Below are positions 52,908 to 63,100 of a DNA stretch of 64,000 nt, in pieces; within the stretch, counting starts at the first letter, position 1; every line of letters starts with the position of its first letter. Made by a program: the position numbers and the translations under genes. Location: assembly GCA_013822085.1 (NCBI GenBank), contig PNJV01000005.1:1-64000 (forward strand), given 5' to 3'. Source of the stretch: Isosphaera sp. GTDB taxonomy: Bacteria; Planctomycetota; Phycisphaerae; Phycisphaerales; UBA1924. The notes under the pieces were generated by a model. That model was given only the letters and a program-made list of their open reading frames with translations. It did no database searches and was not told the DNA's origin.

Positions 52908-53099
52908 GGTTCCGGCTCCCACGCGCACCACTCCCGTCTGGACCGCCACACCCTCACACGGACGCCCGCGCACCCGGCCAAGCCCCACCGCCCGCACCCG
53001 CACCCCCCACCCCCCACGCGCGCACCGAGCGCGTGGCAGAGTCCATCCTACCAGCCGCCCCTGCGCGCAGGCCGCCCCCACGCCCCCACGCCCCCCGCC

Positions 53100-54953
53100 T
53101 CAGCGCTGCCCCTCCGGCGGCGACCAGGTGCTCTTGATGTGCACCTCGGCCAGCTGCTTCTCGGGCACCTGGCTGGGGGCCCTGGTCATCAGGTCCTGGC
53201 CGATCTGCGTCTTGGGGAAGGCGATCACGTCGCGGATGTTCTCCGTCCCGCACAGGTGCATCACCAGGCGGTCGAGCCCGAAGGCGATCCCGCCGTGCGG
53301 CGGCGCACCGAACGAGAGCGCCTCGAGCAGGAACGAGAACTTCTCGCGCGCCTGCTCGGCCGAGAGCCCCAGGAGCTGGAAGACCTTCGACTGCACCGCC
53401 GGGTCGTGGATGCGGACCGAGCCGCCGGCGATCTCGGAGCCGTTGAGCACGATGTCGTACCCCGCCGAGACCACCGACTCGATGGCCACCTCGTCCTGCA
53501 AGTCGGCCCGCACGAACAGGTCGCGCTGGTCGTCGCGCGGGGCGGTGAACGGGTGGTGCATGGCGACCCACTTGCCCGTCTCCTTGTTCTTCTCGAACAT
53601 CGGGAAGTCGACCACCCACAGGAAGTTCCACGCCTTGCCCCACTCGGGCACGAGCCCCATGTCCCGGGCCACGCGCTGGCGCAGCTCCCCGATCGCCTTG
53701 GTGGCCACGGCGTAGGCGTCGGCCACGAAGAGCACCGTGTCGCCGGGCTCGGCGCCGACCGCCGAGAGGAACTCGGCCTTGACCGGCTCGAGGAACTTGG
53801 CCACGCCCGTGTCGAGCCTGGGCCCGCCCTCGCCGCCGAGGACCTTGACCACCGCCACGCCCCCGGCCCCGAAGCCGCGGACCAGGTCGCTGTAGCCGTC
53901 GGTGATCTTGCGGGTGAGCCTCTCGGCGCCGCCGGGCACGCGCAGGGCCTTGACGACGCCGCGCTTGGAGTTGAACCGCGGCCGGTCCTTGCCCTTGTCC
54001 AGCGCCGCGCGGAAGATGGCAAACTCGGTCCTGGCGGCCAGCTCGCTCAGGTCCTGGATCTCCAGGCCGTACCGCGTGTCCGGCCGGTCGATGCCGTACC
54101 GCTCCATCGCCTCCCGGTAGCCCATGCGCAGCATGGGCGGGACCTGGACGCCCAGCACCTGGCCAAAGAGCTCCCGCACGAAGCCCTCCATCGTCTCCAT
54201 GACCTGCTCGCGGCGCACAAACGACATCTCCAGGTCGATCTGCGTGAACTCGGGCTGCCGGTCGGCGCGCGGGTCCTCGTCGCGGAAGCACCGGCAGATC
54301 TGCATGTACCGGTCGGCGCCGCCCACCATCATGATCTGCTTGAAGAGCTGCGGGCTCTGGGGCAGGGCGTAGAACGTCCCGGGCACGTTGCGCACCGGCA
54401 CCAGGAACTCGCGGGCGCCCTCGGGCGTGCTCTTGTAGAGCACCGGCGTCTCGACCTCCAAGAACCCCTGCGCGTCGAAGTACCGCCGCGTCACCTGGTA
54501 CACGCGGTGGCGCGTCTGGAGCGCCTGCTGCATGCGCGGACGCCGCAGGTCCAGGTACCGGTGCCTCAGCCGCAGCTCCTCGTTGGGCAGCTCGGCGCCG
54601 TCGTCGGGCAGGAAGGGCGGGTTGGCCGTCTTGTTGAGCACCTCGAGCGCGGTCACCACGACCTCGACGCGCCCGGTGGCCAGCTTGGGGTTCTCGCCGC
54701 CGACGCGCACCCGCACCCGGCCCTCGACGGCGATCACGTCCTCGTTGCGGAGCTTGTCGGCCGCGTCCATCAGCCCCGCCGGCGCGCCGTCGTCGGGGTC
54801 GAAGACCAGCTGCGTCAGGCCGCTGCGGTCGCGCAGGTCGATGAAGATCAGCCGGCCGTGGTCCCGGTAGGAGTTGACCCACCCGTTGAGCCGCACCGTC
54901 TGCCCGACGTGTCCCTCGCGGGCGTGCCCGCACATGTGTGTCCGGATGAGCAT
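53100..54953 (-). CDS. aspS: aspartyl-tRNA synthetase, bacterial type
   Basis: 617 residues. N-terminal OB fold (VRLNGWVNSYRDHGRLIFIDLRDRSG); class II motif 2 FRDEDPRADRQPEFTQIDLEMSF; the bacterial insertion (GAD) domain in the middle (about 290-420); motif 3 GGIAFGLDRLVM. ATG at 54953 lies 7 nt after TACACT on the minus strand, suggesting a leaderless mRNA. Whether it is discriminating (Asp only) or also charges tRNA-Asn cannot be settled here. Confidence 0.96.
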   Translation of the reverse strand: MLIRTHMCGHAREGHVGQTVRLNGWVNSYRDHGRLIFIDLRDRSGLTQLVFDPDDGAPAGLMDAADKLRNEDVIAVEGRVRVRVGGENPKLATGRVEVVVTALEVLNKTANPPFLPDDGAELPNEELRLRHRYLDLRRPRMQQALQTRHRVYQVTRRYFDAQGFLEVETPVLYKSTPEGAREFLVPVRNVPGTFYALPQSPQLFKQIMMVGGADRYMQICRCFRDEDPRADRQPEFTQIDLEMSFVRREQVMETMEGFVRELFGQVLGVQVPPMLRMGYREAMERYGIDRPDTRYGLEIQDLSELAARTEFAIFRAALDKGKDRPRFNSKRGVVKALRVPGGAERLTRKITDGYSDLVRGFGAGGVAVVKVLGGEGGPRLDTGVAKFLEPVKAEFLSAVGAEPGDTVLFVADAYAVATKAIGELRQRVARDMGLVPEWGKAWNFLWVVDFPMFEKNKETGKWVAMHHPFTAPRDDQRDLFVRADLQDEVAIESVVSAGYDIVLNGSEIAGGSVRIHDPAVQSKVFQLLGLSAEQAREKFSFLLEALSFGAPPHGGIAFGLDRLVMHLCGTENIRDVIAFPKTQIGQDLMTRAPSQVPEKQLAEVHIKSTWSPPEGQR

Positions 54954-54960
54954 GAGGCCG

Positions 54961-54966
54961 AGTGTA
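54961..54966 (-). promoter_or_regulatory. -10-like TACACT of a leaderless start
   Basis: Minus-strand TACACT, 7-nt spacer CGGCCTC, ATG at 54953. Confidence 0.5.
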
Positions 54967-55081
54967 GTGGGCGCCGCCGGGCCGATCACCGCCGATCACT
55001 CCCGCCGCGCAGCTCCGCCGGGCACACCCACACGCCGCCGCCTGCTCCGCCGCCCGCCCGCGCCGGCGCCGGCGCGCCAGC

Positions 55082-55087
55082 TAGGCT
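55082..55087 (+). promoter_or_regulatory. -10-like TAGGCT of a leaderless start
   Basis: TAGGCT, 6-nt spacer, ATG at 55094. Confidence 0.4.
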
Positions 55088-55093
55088 CGTGCC

Positions 55094-55963
55094 ATGCCCG
55101 AGCCGGCGCTCATCTGGGACAGCGTCTCGGCCCGGTACGGCCGGCGCACCGCCCTGGACGCCCTGAGCCTCTCGCTGGCGCCCGGCACCGTCACGGGGCT
55201 GCTCGGGCCCAACGGCGCCGGCAAGTCCACCGCCATCGCCCTGGCCGCCGGCCTGCTCAGGCCCACCAGCGGGGCCGTGCGCGTGCGCACGCCCGCCGGG
55301 CCGCTCCCCCCCACCCACCGGGCCGCGCGGGCCATGATCGGCCTGTGCCCCCAGTCGCCGGCCCTGTACGACGCCCTGACGGCACGCGAGAACCTGGCGC
55401 TCCTGGGCGCGCTCTACGGCCTGCGCGGCGCGGCGCTGACGGCCCGCGCCGCCGAGTGCCTGGAGCTGGTCGCCCTGGCCCCGCGCGCCGCCGACCGCGT
55501 CGGCTCCTTCTCCCAGGGCATGAAGCGCCGCCTCTCCCTGGCCGCGGCGCTCCTGCACAGCCCGGCGGTCGTGCTCCTGGACGAGCCCACCGCAGGCCTG
55601 GACCCGCACGCCCGGGCCGCGATCCTCGACGCCGTCAGCGCCCTGCGCAGCGCCGGCGCCGCCGTGCTCCTGAGCACCCACCTGCTCCCCGAGGCCGAAC
55701 GCCTCTGCGACACCGCCGCGATCATCGACCACGGCCGGCTGCTGGACCTGGCCCCGCCGCGCCAGCTGATCGACCGCCACGCCGGCCCCGGCCGGCTCAC
55801 CGTCCGCCACGAGCTCGGCCAGCGCACCGTCCGGGTCGGCGACCTGCCCGCGGACCTGGCCGCCGCCGCAGCAACCCCCGGGCTCCTCGAGCTACGCCTG
55901 GAGCGCCCCGGGCTCGAGTCGGTCTTCCTAACCCTCACGGGCCGGGCGCCGCGCGACCAATGA
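55094..55963 (+). CDS. ABC transporter ATPase
   Basis: 289 residues, exporter-type ATPase. Walker A GPNGAGKST, GLCPQSPALYDALTARENL (Q-loop), signature GSFSQGMKRRLSLA, Walker B VVLLDEPTAGLDP and H-loop STHLLPE. The C-terminal 60 residues fit the NatA/CcmA-like tail. The stop overlaps the permease ATG (ATGA), so the two form one transporter. Substrate unknown. Confidence 0.92.
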   Translation: MPEPALIWDSVSARYGRRTALDALSLSLAPGTVTGLLGPNGAGKSTAIALAAGLLRPTSGAVRVRTPAGPLPPTHRAARAMIGLCPQSPALYDALTARENLALLGALYGLRGAALTARAAECLELVALAPRAADRVGSFSQGMKRRLSLAAALLHSPAVVLLDEPTAGLDPHARAAILDAVSALRSAGAAVLLSTHLLPEAERLCDTAAIIDHGRLLDLAPPRQLIDRHAGPGRLTVRHELGQRTVRVGDLPADLAAAAATPGLLELRLERPGLESVFLTLTGRAPRDQ

Positions 55964-57174
55964 CCCACGCCCCCCGCCCGCCCCAGACCCTGGCGCTCCC
56001 TCGGGCCGTGGCGACCCTGGCCCTCAAGGACCTCCGCCTGATGTGGCGCGACCGCGTCGGGCTGGTCTTTACCGTCTGGTTCCCCGTCTGCTTCGCCGCG
56101 CTCTTTGGCGCCGTGCTCAGCGGCCCGGGCGTCCCTCAGCGGGCGCCCCTTGCGCTGGTCGACCGCGACGGCTCGGCAGAATCGGCGGCCCTGGTGGCGC
56201 GCCTGCTCGCTGCGCCCGAGGCCCGCGCCTGGCTCGCCCCCGACGAAGACCACGCCCGCCGGCAGGTCCTGGCCAAGCGCGCCGCCGCCGCGCTGATCAT
56301 CGACCCGGGCTTCGCCAAGCCCGACCCGCCAACGCACCGAGCGCACGGCGCCGCGGCGCCCGCGGCGCTGGCCCTGCGGCTGCTCACCGACCCCTCCCGC
56401 GCGCCCGAGGCCGCGGCCCTCCGCGGCGTGATCCTCCCCGCCGCCTTGACCGCCCGCTGGGGCGCGCCCGCCTTAGCCGGCCCACCCCGGGCGCTCATCC
56501 ACACCGAGCCCCTGGGCCCCGGCGCTCCTCAGCTCGGCGCCCCGCCCTCAGCGGGCGGCGGCTACGCCGTGAGCGTGCCGCAGGGCATGCTCTGGGGGGT
56601 CATGGGCGCCGCGATGGCCTTCGCCGGCTCGCTCGTGGCCGAGCGCCGCCGCGGGACGCTGGCTCGCCTGCGGGTCACGCCGGCGGGCCTGACGGGCCTG
56701 CTCGTGGCCAAGCACGCCGCCTGCGCCGTCACCTGCATGGGGGTCTGCGCGCTGATGGTCCTGCTGGGCGTGGGGCTGGCCGGCCTGCGGCCGGTGGACT
56801 GGCCGCTGCTGGTGGCCGCCTCGGCGTGCACGTCCCTGGGCTTTGCCGGCCTGATGCTCCTGATCGCCGGCCTGGCCACCTCAGAGCCGGCCGCCAGCGG
56901 CATGGGCTGGGGCGTGCTGATGCTCCTGGCGATGCTCGGCGGGGCCACCGTCCCCCGCGCCCTGATGCCCCCGTGGCTGAGCGACCTTGCCGGCCTGAGC
57001 CCCGTTGCCTGGGCGCTGGACGCTTTCGAGCACGCGCTGTGGCGGGGCGGGGGGTGGCCCGCTGCGACGCACCAACTCGTGCGCCTGGCGGCGCTGGGCG
57101 TTCTGGCCGCCGCCGCGGGCGCCCCAGCGGCCCGGTACCTCGGCCCGGCGCGCCGGGGCGCTCCTGACACCTGA
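55960..57174 (+). CDS. ABC-2 type permease
   Basis: 404 residues. One membrane segment near residues 30-50 (VGLVFTVWFPVCFAALFGAVL), a large extracytoplasmic region (about 55-215; variable, PRAPEAAALRG-type) and five membrane segments in the C-terminal half (QGMLWGVMGAAMAFAGSLV, ACAVTCMGVCALMVLLGV, LLVAASACTSLGFAGLM). ERRRGTLARLRVTPAG is the conserved loop of this family, which couples to the ATPase. Pairs with the preceding gene. Confidence 0.88.
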   Translation: MTHAPRPPQTLALPRAVATLALKDLRLMWRDRVGLVFTVWFPVCFAALFGAVLSGPGVPQRAPLALVDRDGSAESAALVARLLAAPEARAWLAPDEDHARRQVLAKRAAAALIIDPGFAKPDPPTHRAHGAAAPAALALRLLTDPSRAPEAAALRGVILPAALTARWGAPALAGPPRALIHTEPLGPGAPQLGAPPSAGGGYAVSVPQGMLWGVMGAAMAFAGSLVAERRRGTLARLRVTPAGLTGLLVAKHAACAVTCMGVCALMVLLGVGLAGLRPVDWPLLVAASACTSLGFAGLMLLIAGLATSEPAASGMGWGVLMLLAMLGGATVPRALMPPWLSDLAGLSPVAWALDAFEHALWRGGGWPAATHQLVRLAALGVLAAAAGAPAARYLGPARRGAPDT

Positions 57175-57211
57175 TCCCCGCCCGGCCGCGCCCCGGGCGG
57201 GCCGGGTCATC

Positions 57212-57217
57212 TATACT
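57212..57217 (+). promoter_or_regulatory. -10 box TATACT
   Basis: TATACT, close to consensus, 32 nt before the ATG at 57250. Transcription would start near 57224. Confidence 0.5.
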
Positions 57218-57249
57218 GCCCCGCAACCGTGCGTTCACTAACCAGCGCC

Positions 57250-58143
57250 ATGACACCCCAAGGCCACACCCCAGCGAGCACGCCTGCGCACGAGATCTGG
57301 GACCGGGTCCATTCCTGGCCCATCCCCTCCTCGGAGTCGGCCGGCCTGGCCGCCCGGGTGGCCGTGGCCGGTCCCGGCCCCACCGCGCCCCAGAACGGCT
57401 CGGCCCTCCAGATCGAGCCCGCCCGCGGCATCCCGGTCGTCTTCCTCCACGGCCTGGTCGGCCTCAACGACCACTGGGAGACCGCCGTCGTCGGCCTGCG
57501 CGCCAGGCTCTGGTGCGTCGGCTTCGAGCTCCCCCTGCTCAACCTCCGCGGCGACGACTGCTCCATCGAGGGCGTCACCGCCCTGACCGCCTCGTTCCTC
57601 AGGCAGCACTTCCACACGCCCCCGATCCTGGTGGGCAACTCCTTCGGCGGGCACGTGGCCCTGCGCATCGCCCTTGAGCACCCCGACCTGTGCGGCGCCC
57701 TGGTGCTGGCCGGGTCCTCGGGCATGCTCGAGCAGTCCACCGTCGCCGAGGTGCAGATCCGCCCCAGCCACGAGTGGCTCCAGAAGAAGATCGGCGAGCT
57801 GTTCTACAACTCGGCGGCCATGAACCCGGCCGACGTGGACCGCGCCTTCGAGGAGCTGTCCAACCGCGACTCGGCCCGCGCCATGATCCGCCTGTCCCGC
57901 TCGGCCCGGCGCGACGTGCTCCGCGAGCGCATCAACGCCATCGCCCAGCCCACCCTGCTCATGTGGGGCCGCCAGGACGTCGTCACGCCGCCGGCCGCCG
58001 CTGAGGCGTTCCACCAGAAGATCAAGAACTCACGCCTGGTCTGGTTCGACAACTGCGGCCACGTGCCCATGGTCGAGGCGTCCCAGGGCTTCATCGACGA
58101 GATGCTCCGCTTCGCCCACCACCTGGGCGCACAGGCGGTCTGA
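57250..58143 (+). CDS. alpha/beta hydrolase
   Basis: About 297 residues, no signal peptide. VVFLHGLVGLNDHW is the oxyanion-side loop; the nucleophile elbow GNSFGG places Ser near residue 131; PTLLMWGRQDVVTPP and CGHVPMVEA supply the acid and His. This is the C-C hydrolase/lipase-like class I family (MhpC, epoxide-hydrolase-like); the substrate is unknown. A GTG at 57229 in frame is an alternative start. Confidence 0.88.
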   Translation: MTPQGHTPASTPAHEIWDRVHSWPIPSSESAGLAARVAVAGPGPTAPQNGSALQIEPARGIPVVFLHGLVGLNDHWETAVVGLRARLWCVGFELPLLNLRGDDCSIEGVTALTASFLRQHFHTPPILVGNSFGGHVALRIALEHPDLCGALVLAGSSGMLEQSTVAEVQIRPSHEWLQKKIGELFYNSAAMNPADVDRAFEELSNRDSARAMIRLSRSARRDVLRERINAIAQPTLLMWGRQDVVTPPAAAEAFHQKIKNSRLVWFDNCGHVPMVEASQGFIDEMLRFAHHLGAQAV

Positions 58144-58263
58144 GAGCTGCGGCCGGGCCAGCCGGCGGCGCGGCCTTCCCGCACCCACCGGCCCTCCGCC
58201 CACCGGCACCCGTCCCCCCGCCCCCCCACGCCGCCCCACGCACCCCGCACGGCGATCCCACCG

Positions 58264-59955
58264 ATGCCCACCGCGTCGCACTCCTGGACAAGCCTGATCG
58301 GCCTCGGCCTGGGCCTCACCCTCCGCCGACGCGTGGCGTACCTGAGCGACCTTGGCGCCCGGCGCCGCGACGCCGCCCAGACCCAGCTGGCCCAGCTCCG
58401 GGCCCTGCTGCGCGCGGCCCGGCGCACCGAGTTCGGCCTCGCCCACCGCTTCGAGCGCCTGGCCGCCCTGCCCGACGGCGACCTGCTCCGCGCTTACCAG
58501 GCCTCGCTCCCGCCGGCCGAGTACGCCGCCTTCGCCGGGCCCCTGGCCCAGATGCGCCAGCACGCCCGGCCGGACGTGCTCTGGCCAGGCCTGGTCAGGC
58601 ACTTTGCCCAGACCTCGGGCACCACCGCCGGGGACAAGTTCATCCCCGTCTCCAAGCAGATGCTCCGGAGCAACTACCGCGCGGCCCTGGACATCTTCGC
58701 CCACGCGGTGCGCTTCGGCGTCCGGCTCCCCTGGCTCCTGGGGGGCAAGTCGCTCTTCCTGGGCGGCTCGACCACCCTGGAGGTCAACGAGCACGGCATC
58801 GCCACAGGGGACCTGTCCGGCCTGGTCACGCCGCTGATCCGCTGGCCGATCTCCGAGATCTACCTGCCCGGGCCCGAGATCGCGCTCATGAGCCACTGGC
58901 CCTCCAAGCTCCGCGCCATGGCCGCCCGGTGCCTGGACCAGGACGTGCGCATGCTCAACGGCATGCCCTCCTGGGCCCTGGTGCTCTTCGAGCGCGTGCT
59001 GGAGCTGGCCCGCGCCGCCGGGCGCAAGGCCGGCACCATCGCCGACGTCTGGCCCAACCTGGGGCTCTTCGTCCACGGCGGCGTCAACTACGCCCCCTTC
59101 GACGCCCGCGTGCGGACCATGCTCAGCGGCTCGCCGGCCGGGCCGGACTTTGCCGCACGCGTCGAGCTCTACCCCGCCTCCGAGGGCTTCATCGCCATCC
59201 AGGACACCCCGGCCAAGCCCGGCCTGCGCCTGCTCACGGACATCGGCAACTTCTACGAGTTCATCCCCCTGGAGCGCATCGACGACCCGGCGGCCCCGGC
59301 CTTCATGTGCCACCAGGTCGACAAGGGGCAGCGCTACGTCGTGTGCATGTCCACCTGCGCGGGGCTGTGGCGCTACGTCATCGGCGACGTGGTCGAGTTC
59401 GACTCCGTCCCGGACGCCCCCGCATGGGCGACCGGCACCGCCGCCCGCGCCGGCGACGGCCCGCCCAGGCTCCGGATCGTCGGCCGGCACCGCCACTTCA
59501 TGAACGCCTTCGGCGAGAACCTCATCGTCGAGCACATCGAGAACGCCGCTGCTGCGGCCTCCAGGGCCACCGGCCTGATGATCGGCGAGTTCACCGCGGC
59601 GCCCGTCTACCCCGGGCCCGGGCGCCGGGCCGGGCTGGAGCTGCTCCTGGAGGTCGCCGACCCGACGCCGGCCCCCGTCAACGCCCTGGCCGCCTTCGCC
59701 GACGCCTTCGACAGGTCCCTCAAGGCTCAGAACGTCGACTACACCACCAAACGCACCGACTCGGTTGGCATGGCCGGGCCGACGGTGACCCCCATGCCGA
59801 TCGGGGCCGTGCACCGCTGGCTGGCCTCTCGCGGCAAGCTCGGCGGCCAGCACAAGGTCCCCCGCTGTGCCAATCACCGCGACTACGCCGACGCGCTGAG
59901 GGGCTTTGCCCTTGCTGGCCCAGCGACGCCAGCGCCTCCCGCTGGGCGGGTGTAG
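58264..59955 (+). CDS. GH3 auxin-responsive-promoter-family protein
   Basis: 563 residues, of the bacterial GH3 family, related to plant acyl-acid amido synthetases and to the ANL adenylating enzymes. AQTSGTTAGDKFIPVS is the phosphate-binding loop; YPASEGFIAIQ and DVVEFDSV (with GRHRHFMNAFGENL later) match the family adenylation core. It would adenylate an acid and transfer it to an amine or thiol; the bacterial substrate is unknown. The start ATG at 58264 has no evident Shine-Dalgarno. The C-terminal 20 residues are Pro/Ala-rich. Directly downstream is the 12-bp tandem repeat. Confidence 0.88.
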   Translation: MPTASHSWTSLIGLGLGLTLRRRVAYLSDLGARRRDAAQTQLAQLRALLRAARRTEFGLAHRFERLAALPDGDLLRAYQASLPPAEYAAFAGPLAQMRQHARPDVLWPGLVRHFAQTSGTTAGDKFIPVSKQMLRSNYRAALDIFAHAVRFGVRLPWLLGGKSLFLGGSTTLEVNEHGIATGDLSGLVTPLIRWPISEIYLPGPEIALMSHWPSKLRAMAARCLDQDVRMLNGMPSWALVLFERVLELARAAGRKAGTIADVWPNLGLFVHGGVNYAPFDARVRTMLSGSPAGPDFAARVELYPASEGFIAIQDTPAKPGLRLLTDIGNFYEFIPLERIDDPAAPAFMCHQVDKGQRYVVCMSTCAGLWRYVIGDVVEFDSVPDAPAWATGTAARAGDGPPRLRIVGRHRHFMNAFGENLIVEHIENAAAAASRATGLMIGEFTAAPVYPGPGRRAGLELLLEVADPTPAPVNALAAFADAFDRSLKAQNVDYTTKRTDSVGMAGPTVTPMPIGAVHRWLASRGKLGGQHKVPRCANHRDYADALRGFALAGPATPAPPAGRV

Positions 59956-59997
59956 GCCGCCCACGGGGGCCCAGTCGTTGTTCGATCGTCGTCCAGG

Positions 59998-60069
59998 GGT
60001 TGCCGGGGGGGTTGCCCGGTGGGTTGCCCGGTGGGTTGCCCGGTGGGTTGCCCGGTGGGTTGCCGGGGG
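59998..60069. repeat. 12-bp tandem repeat, six copies
   Basis: The word GGTTGCCCGGTG repeats at exactly 12-bp period from 59998 to about 60069; the first and last copies differ (GGTTGCCGGGGG). It lies between the GH3 stop and the protease promoter. Each unit is GC-rich and could fold. Confidence 0.85.
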
Positions 60070-60147
60070 GTCACGCACGCGCGACCGACCGTTGCGCTTG
60101 CGCGCGCCGATCTTGGCTAAACCTGAACACACGCGGGCTGGATCGGG

Positions 60148-60153
60148 TATTCT
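60148..60153 (+). promoter_or_regulatory. -10-like TATTCT of a leaderless start
   Basis: TATTCT, 7-nt spacer, ATG at 60161. Confidence 0.5.
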
Positions 60154-60160
60154 CTCGATC

Positions 60161-63100
60161 ATGAGCCACCCCCCCGCTGCCCCCGCCACCACCCCTGTCG
60201 CTCCCGCTCGCACCAACGCCGCCCCCCAGGCCAGCTCGCTCGCCCGCCCGCGGGCGCGAGTCCGCCTGACAGCGGCAGTGCTCCTGGCCGCCGCGTCCGG
60301 GCCCCTGACAGCGTGCGCAGCGATCAGCGCCGACGACCGCGAGGCGGTCAGCGGGGCTGTGGCCTCGGTGTCGGCCTTCCAGGACGTGGCCCGGGCGGTG
60401 GGGCTGGCGCAGTTCCCGTCGCTGAGCCCCGACGGACGCGTGATGGTGTTCACATGGCTGGGTGACCTGTGGGCGGCGCCGGTCGAGGGCGGGATCGCCT
60501 CGCGGCTGACGGCCCACGCCTCGCCGGAGCGGCGCAGCGCCGTGTGGGGGCCCGCCGGCGGGCCGTACACGGTGGCCTTCGAGTCGTCGCGCGACGGGGG
60601 GCGGTCGATCTACACGGCGCCGCTGGCCCTGCGCGACCCCGGCGCGGGCCCGGCGGGGGGCTTCGTGCTCGGCGAGATCCGGCGGGTGACCTTCACGGGC
60701 CGGGCCCTGTCGCTCTACGGCTTCACGCCCGACGGCCGCGAGCTGCTGCTCAACGGGCAGATGGAGCCCGAGATCTTCCGCGGCGTGCGCATGTACTCGG
60801 TGCGGATCGACGGCCCGCGCACCGCCGAGGGCGACCGGCCCGAGTCGGCCGGCGCGCCGATCGTCCCGCTGAGCCAGGCCTACGGCTACAACCCGCGCCC
60901 CACCGCCGACGGCAAGGGGGTGCTCTTCTACCGCCGCCGGGCCGACTTCAACCGGCCGCGCTACACCGGCCCGGGCAACGCGGACCTGTGGCGCATGGAC
61001 CTGCCCGCCGGGCCCGGGCAGGAGCCGGCCTTCACGCGGCTGACCAGCTCGGCGCACAACGACGGCGACGGCTTCGGGCTCCCCGACGGCTCGGTGGTGT
61101 ACATGTCCTCGCGCGACGGCACCAACAACCTGTACCTGCTCGGGCCGGGCCAGGACGACGGCTCCTCGGGCGGTCCCAAGCAGCTGACGTTCTTCAAGCC
61201 CAGCGCCGCGGAGGTGACCCTCGGGCACGGCGTGCGCGACCTGGCGGTGTCGCAGGACGGCAGCCGCGCGGTCTTTGCGGTGTGGGACACGCTCTACAGC
61301 CTGGACCTGGGCGCGGCGCGCTCGTCCTTGCAACCGGTGGCGCCGCGCGCGGTGCGGATGGTCGGCTCGGCCGACGCGACGGAGCTCGACTACGTGCGCC
61401 AGGACCTCTCCCGCCAGGTGAGCGAGGCGGCGGTGAGCCCCGACGGGCAGACGGTGGCGGTGATCGCGCGGGGCCAGGTGTTCATCAGGCCGACGGCCGA
61501 GGGGCGGCCGACGCGCCGGCTCACCAGCGAGATCGGGCGCGCCTCGGGGCTGGCGTGGTCGCCCGACGGGCGGACGCTCTTCTTCGCCTCGGACGCGGGC
61601 GGGCCGAGCCAGCTGTACTACGCCACGGTCTCGCTGACGCGCTCGGACCTGGGCGCCAGCGAGTCCGAGGCAGCCGGTCAGGACGACCAGGAGAAGAAGC
61701 CCGAGCCGCCGACGCAGGCCGCAGCCGAGGCCAGCAATGAGGAGAGCAGCGAGGCGGGCCAGCCCGCCGAGCCGCCGGCCGCGGCGCCGACCGAGCCGCC
61801 CGCAGACCCCAAGGCCGACGAGCCCAAGGCCGACGGCGCGCCCGCCCAGGGCGAGGCCAAGCCGGCCGCCAAGCCCAAAGCGCCCAAGGTCGATCACGGC
61901 AAGCGGTGGGCCGAGTCGCTCGAGTACACGGTGACCAGGCTCGAGCTGCCCGGCCTGCCCACGGGCCCCAACGACGGCGTGCTGGGCGTGGAGCTGCGCG
62001 ACCCGCAGCCGTCGCCCGACGGGACCAAGCTGCTGGCCATCAAGGGGCTTGGCGACCTGGTGCTCATCGATCTGTTCACCAAGCAGTCGCGCGTGATCTT
62101 TGCGGGCTGGGACGCGCCGCAGGTGCGCTGGGCGGCCGACTCGCGCCACGTGGTCTACGAGCGGCAGGACCTGGACTTCAACAGCGACCTGTGGCTCCAG
62201 GACACGGCGCCCGACGCGGCGGGGGCCCTGCCGGCGGCGACCAACCTGACGCGCCACCCGGACCTGGACAGCTCGCCGCGGCTGAGCGCCGACGGCAAGG
62301 TGCTCTACTTCCTTGCCGGGCGCGGCGACGACGGGCAGTTCGACGTGTACGCCGTGAACCTGGACCGGACGCTCGACGGCATGGCCGGGTACGAGCGCGA
62401 CGAGTACTTCAAGAAGGCCGCTGAGGCGGCCAAGAAGCGGGCCAAGCCGATCGAGCCGGTGCTGTGGGACACGCCGGGGGCGACGCCGCCGGCCAAGCCG
62501 CTGGTCGAGCCGCTGGTGTTCGGGGACCTGAGCGACGTGCACCTGCGCGCGCGGGTGCTGGTGGGCACGCTGGGCTCCAAGAACGGGCTCGAGATCACGC
62601 CGGGGGGCGACCGGGTGATCTTCAGCGGGGCCGTCGAGGGCGCAGCCGGGGGCGGCGCGGCGCCCGGTGCGCCGGGGGTGCCCGGCGCCGGCGACGGGCC
62701 CGGGGCGGGCCGGGCGGTGTACAACGTGTCGTTCAAGAACGACGACCGCAAGACGATCACCACCGGCGGCGCCGGGGGCGTGGCCGTCACGCGCAGCGGC
62801 GACAAGGTCTCGTTCGTGCGCGGCGGGCAGGCCCTGACCAGCGGGATCAACGGGGGGCGGGCCGACACGCTGGGGATCGACGCGCCGGTGACGGTCGACA
62901 TCGCCCGGCTCCAGCGCCAGAAGTTCCTCGAGGGCGCCCGGGCGATCGGCAACGGGTTCTACTCGCTCAAGGGGCTCGACTGGCGCGCCCTGAGCGAGCG
63001 GTACGCCGGCCTTGCGCAGCTCACGCGGACGCCCGACGAGTTCGACCGCGTCTTCTCGCTGCTCCTGGGCGAGCTGGACGGCTCGCACACCGGGATCACC

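Noticed and set aside
59998-60069. CRISPR-like array
   Set aside because: The 12-bp units are directly adjacent without spacers, so this is a simple tandem repeat.
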